The translations under genes and the position numbers were made by a program. Source: Chloroflexota bacterium (lineage in GTDB: Bacteria; Chloroflexota; Ktedonobacteria; Ktedonobacterales; Ktedonobacteraceae). From it: a stretch of DNA of 27,470 nucleotides. The stretch covers positions 1 to 27,470 of the forward strand of contig CADDZH010000072.1 of assembly GCA_902812455.1 (NCBI GenBank), written 5' to 3'. The notes below the pieces were generated by a model. The model was not told the origin of the DNA. It did no database searches and was given only the letters and a program-made list of their open reading frames with translations. Below, piece by piece: positions 1-7,395 of the stretch (the stretch's first letter is position 1; each line of letters starts with the position of its first letter).

Positions 1-51
1 CTACTGTCCCTACGGGCTGCGAGTAGAGTTCATCAATGCAGACTGTACTGA

Positions 52-81
52 TTGCTAACGAGATCGCCCATATACTACAAT
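52..81 (+). promoter_or_regulatory. Sigma-70-type promoter for the hydratase-thiolase-LLM operon
   Basis: TTGCTA (52-57), an 18-nt spacer and TACAAT (76-81) fit a housekeeping promoter. Transcription would begin near 88, giving a leader of about 44 nt before the ATG at 132. An upstream in-frame ATG at 36 lies before this promoter, so it is unlikely to be the true start. Confidence 0.55.
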
Positions 82-131
82 ACCTATATGTCGCTGTATT
101 TTGTGCAAGCAATACATATTTGAGGAGAGTT

Positions 132-908
132 ATGGCAGACTATCAATATATTCTTGTAGACCGTGACGAAAACGTGGGAATTGTCACGCTCAATCGTCCC
201 AAAGAACTGAATGCCCTTAATCACACGCTTGTAGGCGAGCTGGCCGAGGCGCTGGAAACCTTTGATCGGGACGATGAGATACGCTGCATCGTGATCACGG
301 GGGCAGGTGATAGGGCCTTCGCCGCAGGTGCCGATATCAAGGAAATGTCGGACAAGTCACCGATTGATATGATGCTGAGCGGCTTCGAGGCCTGGAGGCG
401 CATCCGCCATATTCAGAAGCCAATGATAGCAGCCGTGGGCGGCTACGCGCTGGGCGGCGGCTGCGAGCTGGCCATGCATTGCGATATGATCGTCGCTTCT
501 GAAAATGCGCGTTTTGGACAGCCTGAAATCAAGATCGGCGTCATTCCAGGTGCGGGTGGTACCCAGCGGCTCGCGCGCACCTTCGGCAAGTTCCGTACGA
601 TGGAGATGGTGCTGACAGGCGAGCCGTTTACGGCGCAAGAGATGGCTGCTCACGGGCTGGTTAATCGCGTAGTACCCCAGGGCGAGCACCTCAATGAGGC
701 TATCAAGCTGGCAAAGGTTGTAGCAGCCAGACCTCCCCTTGCCGCAAGATTGGCAAAAGAAGCCGTTCTGGCAGCTTTCGAGACGCCATTGGAAGAGGGA
801 CTGGAAATTGAGCGCAAGAATTTCTTCCTGCTCTTTGCTACTGAGGATATGCGCGAGGGCATGCGAGCCTTTATAGAGAAGCGCAACCCGAATTTTCAAG
901 GAAGGTGA
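132..908 (+). CDS. Enoyl-CoA hydratase/isomerase (crotonase family)
   Basis: A 258-residue crotonase-fold enzyme, the usual full length, expected to hydrate 2,3-enoyl-CoA in the cytoplasm. Visible motifs are AFAAGADIKEM (63-72), GGYALGGGCELAMHCD with Glu112, and GQPEIKIGVIPGAGGTQRL with Glu132. The two glutamates match the catalytic pair of classical enoyl-CoA hydratases, so activity is likely intact. The start at 132 is chosen because GAGGAGAG sits just upstream and residues before it do not resemble the family. The stop is 6 nt before the thiolase start, so the two are co-transcribed. Pairing with a 3-oxoadipyl-CoA-type thiolase suggests a PaaF-like step in phenylacetyl-CoA or aromatic degradation, but short-chain fatty acid oxidation cannot be excluded. 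Family is certain; substrate is inferred. Confidence 0.93.
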   Translation: MADYQYILVDRDENVGIVTLNRPKELNALNHTLVGELAEALETFDRDDEIRCIVITGAGDRAFAAGADIKEMSDKSPIDMMLSGFEAWRRIRHIQKPMIAAVGGYALGGGCELAMHCDMIVASENARFGQPEIKIGVIPGAGGTQRLARTFGKFRTMEMVLTGEPFTAQEMAAHGLVNRVVPQGEHLNEAIKLAKVVAARPPLAARLAKEAVLAAFETPLEEGLEIERKNFFLLFATEDMREGMRAFIEKRNPNFQGR

Positions 909-914
909 ACCCTC

Positions 915-2111
915 ATGGAAGAAGCTGTGATCCTCTCCGCTGTACGCACCCCTATTGGGCGTTATGGTGGTATTCTCAAAGATGTTCGTCCCGATGATAT
1001 GGCCGCGCTGGTAATTTCAGAAGCGGTCAAGCGGGCGCACATCGACCCGGATAGTATTGAAGATGTGATCTTAGGTTGTGCCAACCAGGCCGGCGAGGAT
1101 AACCGCAACGTAGCGCGCATGGCTCTTTTGCTGGCCGGCCTGCCCATTCAGGTGGCCGGGCAGACGGTTAACCGGCTGTGTGGTTCAGGATTACAGGCTA
1201 TCAACAGCGCGGCCCAGGCCATCCAGACGGGAGCAGGCGATACATTTGTGGCAGGCGGCGTCGAGAGCATGACCCGCGCTCCCTTTGTCATTGGCAAGGC
1301 TGACAGCGCGTTCAGCCGCAACATGAAATTGGAAGATACCACCCTCGGCTGGCGTTTTGTCAATCCCAAACTTGCGGCCATGCACCATCCTTATAGCATG
1401 GGCGAGACGGCAGAGAATGTGGCCGAAAAGTACGGGATCAGCCGCGAAGACCAGGATAAATACGCGCTGCGCAGCCACCAGCGAGCGGTTGCGGCCCAGC
1501 AATCCGGGCGCTTCGCCGCCGAGATTGTCCCTGTCACCATTCCTCAGAAAAAAGGCGAGCCGGTGACGGTGGCCCTGGACGAGCACCCGCGCGCCGACAC
1601 CTCGCTGGAAAAGCTGGCTGCTCTCAAACCCGTCTTCCGTAAAGATGGAACTGTGACGGCAGGCAATTCAGCAGGCATCAATGATGGTGCAGCCGCTGTC
1701 GTGATGATGTCGCTGAGCTGCGCTCTACGACTCGGCCTGCGACCGCGCGCCCGCATCATCGCCTCGGCTGTCGCAGGCGTCGATCCTGCCTATATGGGCC
1801 TGGGGCCTATTCCCGCCACACGCAAAGTGCTGCAGCGAGCCGGACTGAGCATCGGGGATATGGATCTGATCGAGCTTAACGAGGCCTTCGCCGTGCAGGT
1901 CTTGGAGTGCGTGCGCGAACTGGAGATCGACGAGGAGAAGCTGAACGTCAACGGGGGAGCTATCGCGCTGGGCCATCCCCTCGGCTGCAGCGGTGCGCGC
2001 CTCGTCGTCACGCTGCTGAACGAGCTGGAAAGGCGCGACGGAAGATACGGCCTGGCGACGATGTGTATCGGCGTGGGCCAGGGGATTGCGACGATTATTG
2101 AACGGATGTAG
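915..2111 (+). CDS. paaJ: 3-oxoadipyl-CoA thiolase-type acetyl-CoA acyltransferase
   Basis: A 398-residue thiolase II family enzyme that cleaves 3-oxoacyl-CoA with CoA to acetyl-CoA plus a shortened acyl-CoA. The nucleophile is Cys89 in NRLCGSG, with His354 in [11 protein letters not shown] and Cys384 in MCIGVGQG. Several stretches match what I recall of PcaF/Paa[38 protein letters not shown], and CIGVGQG in place of the common CIGGGQG. This favours 3-oxoadipyl-CoA, the final beta-oxidation step of phenylacetate or beta-ketoadipate catabolism. It sits between a hydratase (6-nt gap) and an LLM oxidoreductase (6-nt gap) in one operon, and a paa epoxidase operon lies in the same window. Ordinary acetoacetyl-CoA thiolase is the alternative. 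Confidence 0.9.
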   Translation: MEEAVILSAVRTPIGRYGGILKDVRPDDMAALVISEAVKRAHIDPDSIEDVILGCANQAGEDNRNVARMALLLAGLPIQVAGQTVNRLCGSGLQAINSAAQAIQTGAGDTFVAGGVESMTRAPFVIGKADSAFSRNMKLEDTTLGWRFVNPKLAAMHHPYSMGETAENVAEKYGISREDQDKYALRSHQRAVAAQQSGRFAAEIVPVTIPQKKGEPVTVALDEHPRADTSLEKLAALKPVFRKDGTVTAGNSAGINDGAAAVVMMSLSCALRLGLRPRARIIASAVAGVDPAYMGLGPIPATRKVLQRAGLSIGDMDLIELNEAFAVQVLECVRELEIDEEKLNVNGGAIALGHPLGCSGARLVVTLLNELERRDGRYGLATMCIGVGQGIATIIERM

Positions 2112-2117
2112 GATAAT

Positions 2118-3035
2118 ATGGCTCAGTTCAATACGCCGCTCTTTGGCCTCAATATCGACCCTTCGGCCAGCCGATTGCAACTCGCCTACGACCTGGCGCG
2201 GCTAGCTGATGAGAGCGGCTACGACTTTATCAGCATCCAGGATCACCCGTACAATCCGGCGTTCCTGGATACCTGGACCTTACAAACGGCGCTCGGTGTG
2301 AGAACACAGCGCGTGCGCTTGATCACGAACGTGACGAACCTGCCGCTTCACCCTCCTGCCATGCTGGCAAAGGTGGCTGCCTCGCTCGATATCCTGACTA
2401 ACGGCAGGCTTGAAGTTGGCCTCGGAGCGGGCGCAACTATGGGCGGCGCTATCTCATTTGGCGCACCGCAGCGCTCAGCAGGGGAAGCGGTGAGCGCGCT
2501 CGAAGAGGCTATAGCTCTGATGCGCACCTTCTGGCAGCAGGCCGGATCCGATCAACCCGTTACATTTACCGGGAAATATTACCAGCTACTCGACGCGCGT
2601 CCAGGCCCGGCACCCGTTCATCCTATCGGTATCTGGCTGGGTGCGCTGCACTCCAGAATGCTGCGGCTCACGGGTCGCGAGGCTGATGGGCTCCTCATCT
2701 CTAGTCCATACGTTCCGCCGGAAGATGTTCTCACAGTACAACAGACTATCGATGAAGCCGCCCAGGAAGCTGGACGTGATCCACTCGCCATCCGTCGCGG
2801 CTACAACCTGATGGGCACGATCCGCCGGGCAGGAGATCGCCCGATGACAGCGCGGCGCAAAGGCGTGATCATCGGCACTGTTGAGCAGTGGGTAGACGAA
2901 CTTTTGCGCTATTACCACGAACTGCGCCTGGACACCTTCATCTTCTGGCCCCTGATGGGCGAAGAGGAATGGCAAGCCCGTGTGTTTGTGGAGGAGGTGG
3001 TGATGGGGGTGAGGGAGAAATTGCAAGCAAGATAA
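2118..3035 (+). CDS. LLM class flavin-dependent oxidoreductase (luciferase-like)
   Basis: A 305-residue protein of the bacterial luciferase-like monooxygenase fold, a TIM barrel using FMN or F420. Family signs are an N-terminal strand followed by LARLADESGYDFISIQDH, the core TNVTNLPLHPPAMLAKVAASL, DILTNGRLEVGLGAG near residue 100, and a C-terminal segment with IGTVEQWVDELLRYY. It begins 6 nt after the thiolase stop and is the third gene of that operon, so it may act on an acyl-CoA or aromatic-derived intermediate, but the sequence does not show the substrate. F420 rather than FMN use is plausible for this lineage and unproven. No signal peptide or membrane segment. Confidence 0.88.
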   Translation: MAQFNTPLFGLNIDPSASRLQLAYDLARLADESGYDFISIQDHPYNPAFLDTWTLQTALGVRTQRVRLITNVTNLPLHPPAMLAKVAASLDILTNGRLEVGLGAGATMGGAISFGAPQRSAGEAVSALEEAIALMRTFWQQAGSDQPVTFTGKYYQLLDARPGPAPVHPIGIWLGALHSRMLRLTGREADGLLISSPYVPPEDVLTVQQTIDEAAQEAGRDPLAIRRGYNLMGTIRRAGDRPMTARRKGVIIGTVEQWVDELLRYYHELRLDTFIFWPLMGEEEWQARVFVEEVVMGVREKLQAR

Positions 3036-3079
3036 TATGCTGCTGGTATTAACATGTAACCATAGGAGCAATAGCATAT

Positions 3080-4138
3080 ATGCCTGAGTTTGCTATTAGC
3101 TTTGTTGACAAAGCCCTTCAGACACTTTTACAAGCAGGAAAAGATTACCCAGATTCTGACCTTGATATTTCTGTTGCCTATATATCCGCTAATGGCGCAT
3201 TATGGTTAGAACCATTATTTAAGAGAACCAGGCGTAAAAGAGTTGTAGCTGGACTATGTAGTATTAATCGGGTCAACTCTTTTCTTAGATTGCAGGATTT
3301 GGGAGTGGAAATATATGTTTATCCTGCCAAGCCGGGAAAAGTATTCCATCCTAAAATCTATTATGGTGCAGGTAATTCACAAGCATGGGCACTGATAGGC
3401 TCTTCCAACCTAACGCAGAACGGGTTATCGTTAAACGTAGAACGCAATCTTTTTATTACTGGCCAGCGACATACAGAGCCATTCACCTCGATAGAGTCAC
3501 AGTTGGAGGTTTTTCGTACCCAGTCATATCGCTTTAATAACGATATCGAACAAAAACTCACAGAAATCGAAAGAAAAATAGGAAGAGGTATTGCTGAAGA
3601 AGAGTATGCCAAACGGTTGATAGATATTGGTATAAAGCCAAAGGCCGATATAATTAGCACCATTCCAGATGAAGTTCAACAGGTAGCAATAGATACGCTT
3701 TTGCAATTTGCCCAAACCACACCCCTTATATATGCTTATCAAATGCTACTACTTCTTATAATGTTAGATTATGTTGATGAAAATGGAATCTTATCCGTAG
3801 ACGTAGCTGTTGATCTTTTTCGTGCTTTTTATAATATGCGCTCTAAATTAGGATTGAGAAGGGAGACAGACGAACGGGCAGTTGTTGCAAATCCGAATGC
3901 GTCACATGCCGTGATACGGCAAATGCTGAAAGATAGCCCTGTTCCACGTTTTGAACGTAAAGGTTTGCTTGATGTAAGCGAAGATAATAAGTATCTTATG
4001 ATCAACCCTGCTTTACTTGCTGGTATTACGCCTCAACTTAAACAAGGTCTACGTGAGCTCGCCATTCGACGGATCGCAGAACATTACGAGGAGGATGTAA
4101 TCCAGATAGCGATGATTATTGCAGCATCAATTGGATAA
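3080..4138 (+). CDS. Phospholipase D-like nuclease domain protein, AT-rich
   Basis: A 352-residue protein with one PLD-type half-site: His90-Pro-Lys92 followed by a GSSNLTQNGL segment containing Ser108, Ser109 and Asn110, then Glu121. Such H-x-K plus SSN arrangements occur in single-motif PLD nucleases that dimerise, including restriction enzymes of the BfiI and NgoFVII type (family knowledge). The N-terminal half (1-130) is the catalytic-type domain. The remaining 220 residues are charged and helical-looking, with a possible winged-helix part near the C-terminus, and I recognise no named domain there. The start is supported by AGGAG at 3064-3068. Base composition is clearly richer in A+T than in flanking genes, with A/T-ending codons, which suggests horizontal transfer. 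No methyltransferase or helicase partner is adjacent, so a role in defence or DNA repair is only a guess. Confidence 0.8.
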   Translation: MPEFAISFVDKALQTLLQAGKDYPDSDLDISVAYISANGALWLEPLFKRTRRKRVVAGLCSINRVNSFLRLQDLGVEIYVYPAKPGKVFHPKIYYGAGNSQAWALIGSSNLTQNGLSLNVERNLFITGQRHTEPFTSIESQLEVFRTQSYRFNNDIEQKLTEIERKIGRGIAEEEYAKRLIDIGIKPKADIISTIPDEVQQVAIDTLLQFAQTTPLIYAYQMLLLLIMLDYVDENGILSVDVAVDLFRAFYNMRSKLGLRRETDERAVVANPNASHAVIRQMLKDSPVPRFERKGLLDVSEDNKYLMINPALLAGITPQLKQGLRELAIRRIAEHYEEDVIQIAMIIAASIG

Positions 4139-4220
4139 ATTGCAGGTTCACGAATAAAGCCTACTACCCAAATCAATAAGAAGCTTTACTGATAGCAACC
4201 GCAAATAAGCCTCGCCTCCT

Positions 4221-5297
4221 CTACGCTCTCAATACATCCATCAATGCGGATAGCTTGGCGCCGGCCTCGTCAACGGAGCCGGAGGGCATGTGCAGGAGCG
4301 GTTCATCGACGCCTAGCTCGGCCCATTGATCAAGCCTGGCCACGATCTCTCTGGGTGTGCCAATGATGGTTGTAGCGTCGAGCAAGGCCTGGGAAACAGC
4401 TTCTGCGGGATTTCTGTCTTTGTGCTTCCACGCTTCCTGCACTGCTGCAACATCCTCGCCAAAGCCGTGACGGGTGAGCATCCCGGCGTAGTAGTCGCCC
4501 ATTCTGCCAATGTAGAAGGCCAGGGGGCCGGCAGCCATGAGGTGGGCGGCAGCGCGGTCGCTTTCATCTGCCTGCTCGTCTAGAATGATGACGGTCAGGT
4601 ATGGTGCGATGACGGCGCTATGTGGAGGACGGCCAGCGATACGCGCTCCCTCGTCCAATTGCTCGCGCAGCTCGCCCCACTTATTGCCGGGCCAGTAAAT
4701 GGGCAGCACGCCGTCTGCAATCTCGCCTGCCTGCACAATGTTCTTTGGCCCCATCGCTGCAATGTAAATAGGGAGATCGGCCCGAAGAGGTTTGAAACGC
4801 AGCCTGAAGCCGCGTTCCAGGTTGAAGAATTCGCCATGATAGACCAGGCGCTCCTGGCGCAGGATCATCCTGATGATTTCCACATACTCGCGAGTGCGGC
4901 GCACGGGCTTCTGGAAGGGTACGCCATGCCAGTGCTCGATCACGTTTGCTCCTGATGGGCCAAGTCCCAGGATGATACGCCCACCAGAACGCTCATCGAG
5001 CGTAGCCACAGCGCTAGCAATGACGGCGGGGGAGCGCGAGTAGACATTGGCAATGCCAGCGCCAATTTTGATACGCTGCGTGACACGCACAAGATCGGCC
5101 ATCGAGGTGAACAGCTCGTAGCCCCAGGATTCGCCGAGCCAGATCGAGTCATAACCAAGCTCATCGGCGAGCCTGACCTTTTCCACTACCTCTGACCAGG
5201 GGCCGGGGAAATTAGGGATTTCGGCAACGAGACCAACGCGGCTGCGATATGCTTTCGTGGAGGTGCTGCTTGCGCCCGGTTCAGTGTTTGTTGTCAT
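4221..5297 (-). CDS. LLM class flavin-dependent oxidoreductase
   Basis: A 358-residue luciferase-like flavin (FMN or F420) oxidoreductase. Motifs include the N-terminal VGLVAEIPNFPGPW, VRLADELGYDSIWLGESW, the core IKIGAGIANVYSRSPAVIAS, LDERSGGRIILGLGPSG, and VPFQKPVRRTREYVEIIR, which resemble F420-dependent methylenetetrahydromethanopterin reductase-like family members. The ATG at 5297 is preferred because AAGGAT lies just upstream. A longer in-frame reading to 5381 runs into dispersed repeat sequence and looks artificial. The gene is convergent with the PLD-like gene (82-nt gap holding only a weak hairpin) and stands alone on its strand. It is not closely similar to the LLM enzyme at 2118. 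Substrate unknown. Confidence 0.87.
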   Translation of the reverse strand: MTTNTEPGASSTSTKAYRSRVGLVAEIPNFPGPWSEVVEKVRLADELGYDSIWLGESWGYELFTSMADLVRVTQRIKIGAGIANVYSRSPAVIASAVATLDERSGGRIILGLGPSGANVIEHWHGVPFQKPVRRTREYVEIIRMILRQERLVYHGEFFNLERGFRLRFKPLRADLPIYIAAMGPKNIVQAGEIADGVLPIYWPGNKWGELREQLDEGARIAGRPPHSAVIAPYLTVIILDEQADESDRAAAHLMAAGPLAFYIGRMGDYYAGMLTRHGFGEDVAAVQEAWKHKDRNPAEAVSQALLDATTIIGTPREIVARLDQWAELGVDEPLLHMPSGSVDEAGAKLSALMDVLRA

Positions 5298-5371
5298 GAT
5301 ATTTATCCTTCTGATGAATTTTGCCACCCGAAACAAGGAATGAGGAGCTCCTTCTCGTGAACCCCTGAGCA

Positions 5372-5428
5372 GGACAGGCACAAGGCACTGTCCCTACAGG
5401 CTTTCCCCATTTGGTTATCAAAAATCAT
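5372..5428. repeat. Dispersed repeat, family E
   Basis: Contains a GGACAG...CTGTCC hairpin core followed by CCTACAGG and TTTCCCCATTTGGTTATCAAA. A near copy lies at 24980-25036, and a fragment (CTGTCCCTACGGG, 4-16) is at the window start. It directly upstream-flanks the minus-strand LLM gene. Confidence 0.7.
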
Positions 5429-5434
5429 TAGGGG

Positions 5435-5696
5435 CGCAATGATGAACGTTAAAAATCATTCTGCCAATGGTGTGACCAGGACGGAGGCCGATAATGAACT
5501 TTAACAAATTCATTGGGGTATTGTGAGGGCGCGATAAATCTGGCCCCTACGGCCGATCAATCGGCGGTGGGCACGATAAATCGGCCCCTACGGGTATACC
5601 CGAATGATTTTGTTCATGGCCATAATCGGCGGTGGGCGCGATAAATCGGCCCCTACAGTCCGTTGGTGGATTATTTGGTTAATGTGCATCATTGCG
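5435..5696. repeat. MITE-like element, family A (composite copy)
   Basis: Imperfect terminal inverted repeats of about 33 nt bound this element: CGCAATGATGAACGTTAAAA at the left, and the reverse complement of CGCAATGATGCACATTAACC at the right. Inside are three copies of the core (GATAAATCGGCCCCTACGG-like) near 5533, 5574 and 5639, and a second left-arm-like stretch (GATAATGAACTTTAACAAAT) at 5490. The structure suggests nested or tandem insertion of the shorter 130-nt form seen at 7249-7378 and 12855-12983. No coding capacity. Together with the neighbouring elements and a promoter it fills the 765-nt gene-free stretch 5298-6062. Confidence 0.75.
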
Positions 5697-5755
5697 ACTA
5701 GTGAAATATAGGTTACCGTTCTGTTATTATACCCCATCCTGCTCTAATGGATAAG

Positions 5756-5895
5756 TATCTGGTGATTGCCCGTATCTTTTGGGCATATGCAACGAAGCGG
5801 TTCATAAGGCTTTTGCATCGCCAAACATTTTCAAAGCTGAGCATTATCAAGGCATTCGCGAAGCGCCTCACGAACTTATGGGTAATCACCAGATA
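5756..5895. repeat. 140-nt element with terminal inverted repeats
   Basis: TATCTGGTGATTGCCC (5756-5771) is matched at the other end by the reverse complement TATCTGGTGATTACCC (5880-5895), 15 of 16 identical. The interior shows partial further pairing. A 63-codon minus-strand reading frame crosses it but resembles no protein and has no ribosome site. This may be a MITE or the remains of an insertion sequence. I see no clear target-site duplication. Confidence 0.55.
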
Positions 5896-5903
5896 AGTAT
5901 ACA

Positions 5904-5932
5904 TTGACAGGGCCCGGCAGAGCCTCTATACT
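5904..5932 (+). promoter_or_regulatory. Promoter for the CaCA-like membrane protein
   Basis: TTGACA (5904-5909), a 17-nt spacer and TATACT (5927-5932) form a near-consensus housekeeping promoter. It leaves a leader of about 120 nt before the ATG at 6063, longer than others here. I see no recognised riboswitch in that leader. Confidence 0.65.
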
Positions 5933-6062
5933 GGAAACAGGCAAAGAGTAATAACTGCTGATAAGCGGCCTTTAGCGAAATATACAAATCGAAAGGATAA
6001 TAGCCAACTTCTCAAAGGGTCTCAATTTTATACGAACTTTCATCTGATACCTTTGTAGTTGC

Positions 6063-7115
6063 ATGAGCCTGATGAACATTGGCTTGTCCTCTTTACCCGT
6101 AATATTCCTTCTCTTTGCCATCTCCTTGATCATTACAATGGCCGCTTCGGCATGGTTCACGCGCAGGCTGGAGACTATTTGCGCAAAGCTTGCCCTGCCC
6201 CTGAGTTTATTGAGTTTGCTGGGTGCGCTGGCAGCCAATATTCCCAATTACGCTGCCTCGATTGATGCCATCGCCAGCGGAAGGACTATTGTTGGCCTCG
6301 GCATCATCATCGGCTCCAATATCTATAATGTGGCGATCATTCTCAGCATCTCAGCACTTGCTGCCCCACATAGTCATGGCATCAGCCTGGAACCTTATGT
6401 GCTGAAGGACGTGCGGACCGTAGGCGGCCTCGCGCTGGCCATTATGCTTACAACGCTGCTGGAAATCTGGCTCCTGCCAGAAACTCGACCGGTTATTGCA
6501 CTTCAGGTATCGTTCATGGGAACCATCCTGCTCTTCGCCTGCATCTTCTTGACGCTGGGAATATTTGTGGCCCTGGCACTTCATGCGTTGAGACGAGTAC
6601 GCCATAGCCATTACCATGTCTCCGCGCCTCTTGTTGTTCGTAAAAAACAGCGAGTTACGGTCTCGCTGCCTCTCATACGCCTGGCACTTGAAGCGCTTAT
6701 AGCGCTTGCTATTGCGCTGGGAGGCGTGGTAGTCATGGTGCAGTCAGGGCAGGCGCTCACAGGCGATTTACACCTGCCACAAGTGCTGGCCGGTCTGCTT
6801 GTCCTCGCTGTTGCGACCTCGTTACCGAATACAGTTGTAGTCTTTAGCCTGGCACGAGATGGGCGTGGAAATGCCTGCGTCGAGGAAATATTCAGCAGCA
6901 ACAGCATCAATGCTACGCTGGGCATTGCACTGCCGCTGCTGTTCTGGCACGCTGCCTTCAGCGATAGGTTCCTGTTGTTTCTCGATGCGCCATTGATGGC
7001 CGTGCTAACACTGAGTGTCCTGTTGCTCGTGTACAGGAAGCGTGTTGGTCGCGTGACGGCCATAGTATTGTTGCTGATCTATGCCGCATGGGTTACTGTG
7101 CAGATGATCGTATAG
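6063..7115 (+). CDS. CaCA-superfamily (Na+/Ca2+ exchanger-like) membrane protein, variant pocket
   Basis: A 350-residue, strongly hydrophobic protein with about ten membrane segments arranged as two inverted halves, as in cation/Ca2+ exchangers. Alpha-repeat 1 is visible at 56-90 (LAANIPNY...GSNIYNV) and alpha-repeat 2 at 250-287 (VATSLPNTVVV...SSNSINATLGI). In the archetype these read GTSLPE and GSxIF(N/D). Here the acidic residues expected in the pocket are Asn62, Asn256 and Asn283 instead of Glu, Glu and Asp. The prolines, serines and Asn89 remain. A basic cytoplasmic loop near 176-200 separates the halves. The start at 6063 lacks a good ribosome site; Met4 at 6072 is an alternative. It is transcribed alone and ends at a strong terminator. 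Membrane transporter is likely, but calcium exchange is doubtful given the missing acidic ligands. Confidence 0.75.
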   Translation: MSLMNIGLSSLPVIFLLFAISLIITMAASAWFTRRLETICAKLALPLSLLSLLGALAANIPNYAASIDAIASGRTIVGLGIIIGSNIYNVAIILSISALAAPHSHGISLEPYVLKDVRTVGGLALAIMLTTLLEIWLLPETRPVIALQVSFMGTILLFACIFLTLGIFVALALHALRRVRHSHYHVSAPLVVRKKQRVTVSLPLIRLALEALIALAIALGGVVVMVQSGQALTGDLHLPQVLAGLLVLAVATSLPNTVVVFSLARDGRGNACVEEIFSSNSINATLGIALPLLFWHAAFSDRFLLFLDAPLMAVLTLSVLLLVYRKRVGRVTAIVLLLIYAAWVTVQMIV

Positions 7116-7155
7116 AGAAAAGGTGAGCATTCCCCAGAATGCTCACCTTTTCTCT
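7114..7155 (+). terminator. Intrinsic terminator after the CaCA-like gene
   Basis: A perfect 19-bp stem (AGAGAAAAGGTGAGCATTC with its complement at 7137-7155) and a 4-nt loop. It begins inside the stop codon of the membrane protein gene. The TTTTCTCT side arm supplies a U-rich tail, and the A-rich opposite arm could serve the other strand. Confidence 0.8.
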
Positions 7156-7248
7156 GAATGTACTGTACTGCTACATGCGATCATCCAGGGAGGAGAGAGC
7201 GCGGGCAAGCGCAAGGCTCCCACCCAGCATCTACACCACCCACGGCTT

Positions 7249-7378
7249 CGATAATGGGCTTTAACAAATTATTCCGCCAAGGGCGTGACTCGCCGCGAGG
7301 GCCGATAAATCGGCGGTGGCCACGATAAATCGGGCCCTACAGTTGATTGGCGGCTTATTTTGTTAACCTGCATAATCG
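7249..7378. repeat. MITE-like element, family A
   Basis: A 130-nt element. The left end CGATAATGGGCTTTAACAAA...CCGCCAA is the imperfect inverse of the right end TTGGCGG...GTTAACCTGCATAATCG, over about 30 nt. The core carries GCCGATAAATCGGC and ACGATAAATCGGGCCCTACAG. It sits just downstream of the minus-strand gene at 7396. The remaining intergenic sequence 7156-7248 shows nothing recognisable. Confidence 0.75.
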
Positions 7379-7395
7379 AGCCTCTACAGCCCTTA

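Noticed and set aside
36..131. Extra N-terminal 32 codons for the first hydratase gene
   Set aside because: They lie upstream of or within the promoter, lack a ribosome site and do not resemble crotonases; ATG 132 has GAGGAG.
357..899. Long antisense reading frames within metabolic genes
   Set aside because: They are shadows of clear protein families on the other strand, common at this base composition.
5713..5904. 63-codon minus-strand reading frame
   Set aside because: It coincides with an inverted-repeat element, has no ribosome site and no family resemblance.
5940..6062. Known riboswitch (e.g. Mn2+ yybP-ykoY type) before the exchanger-like gene
   Set aside because: No conserved blocks of that or another class I know were found.
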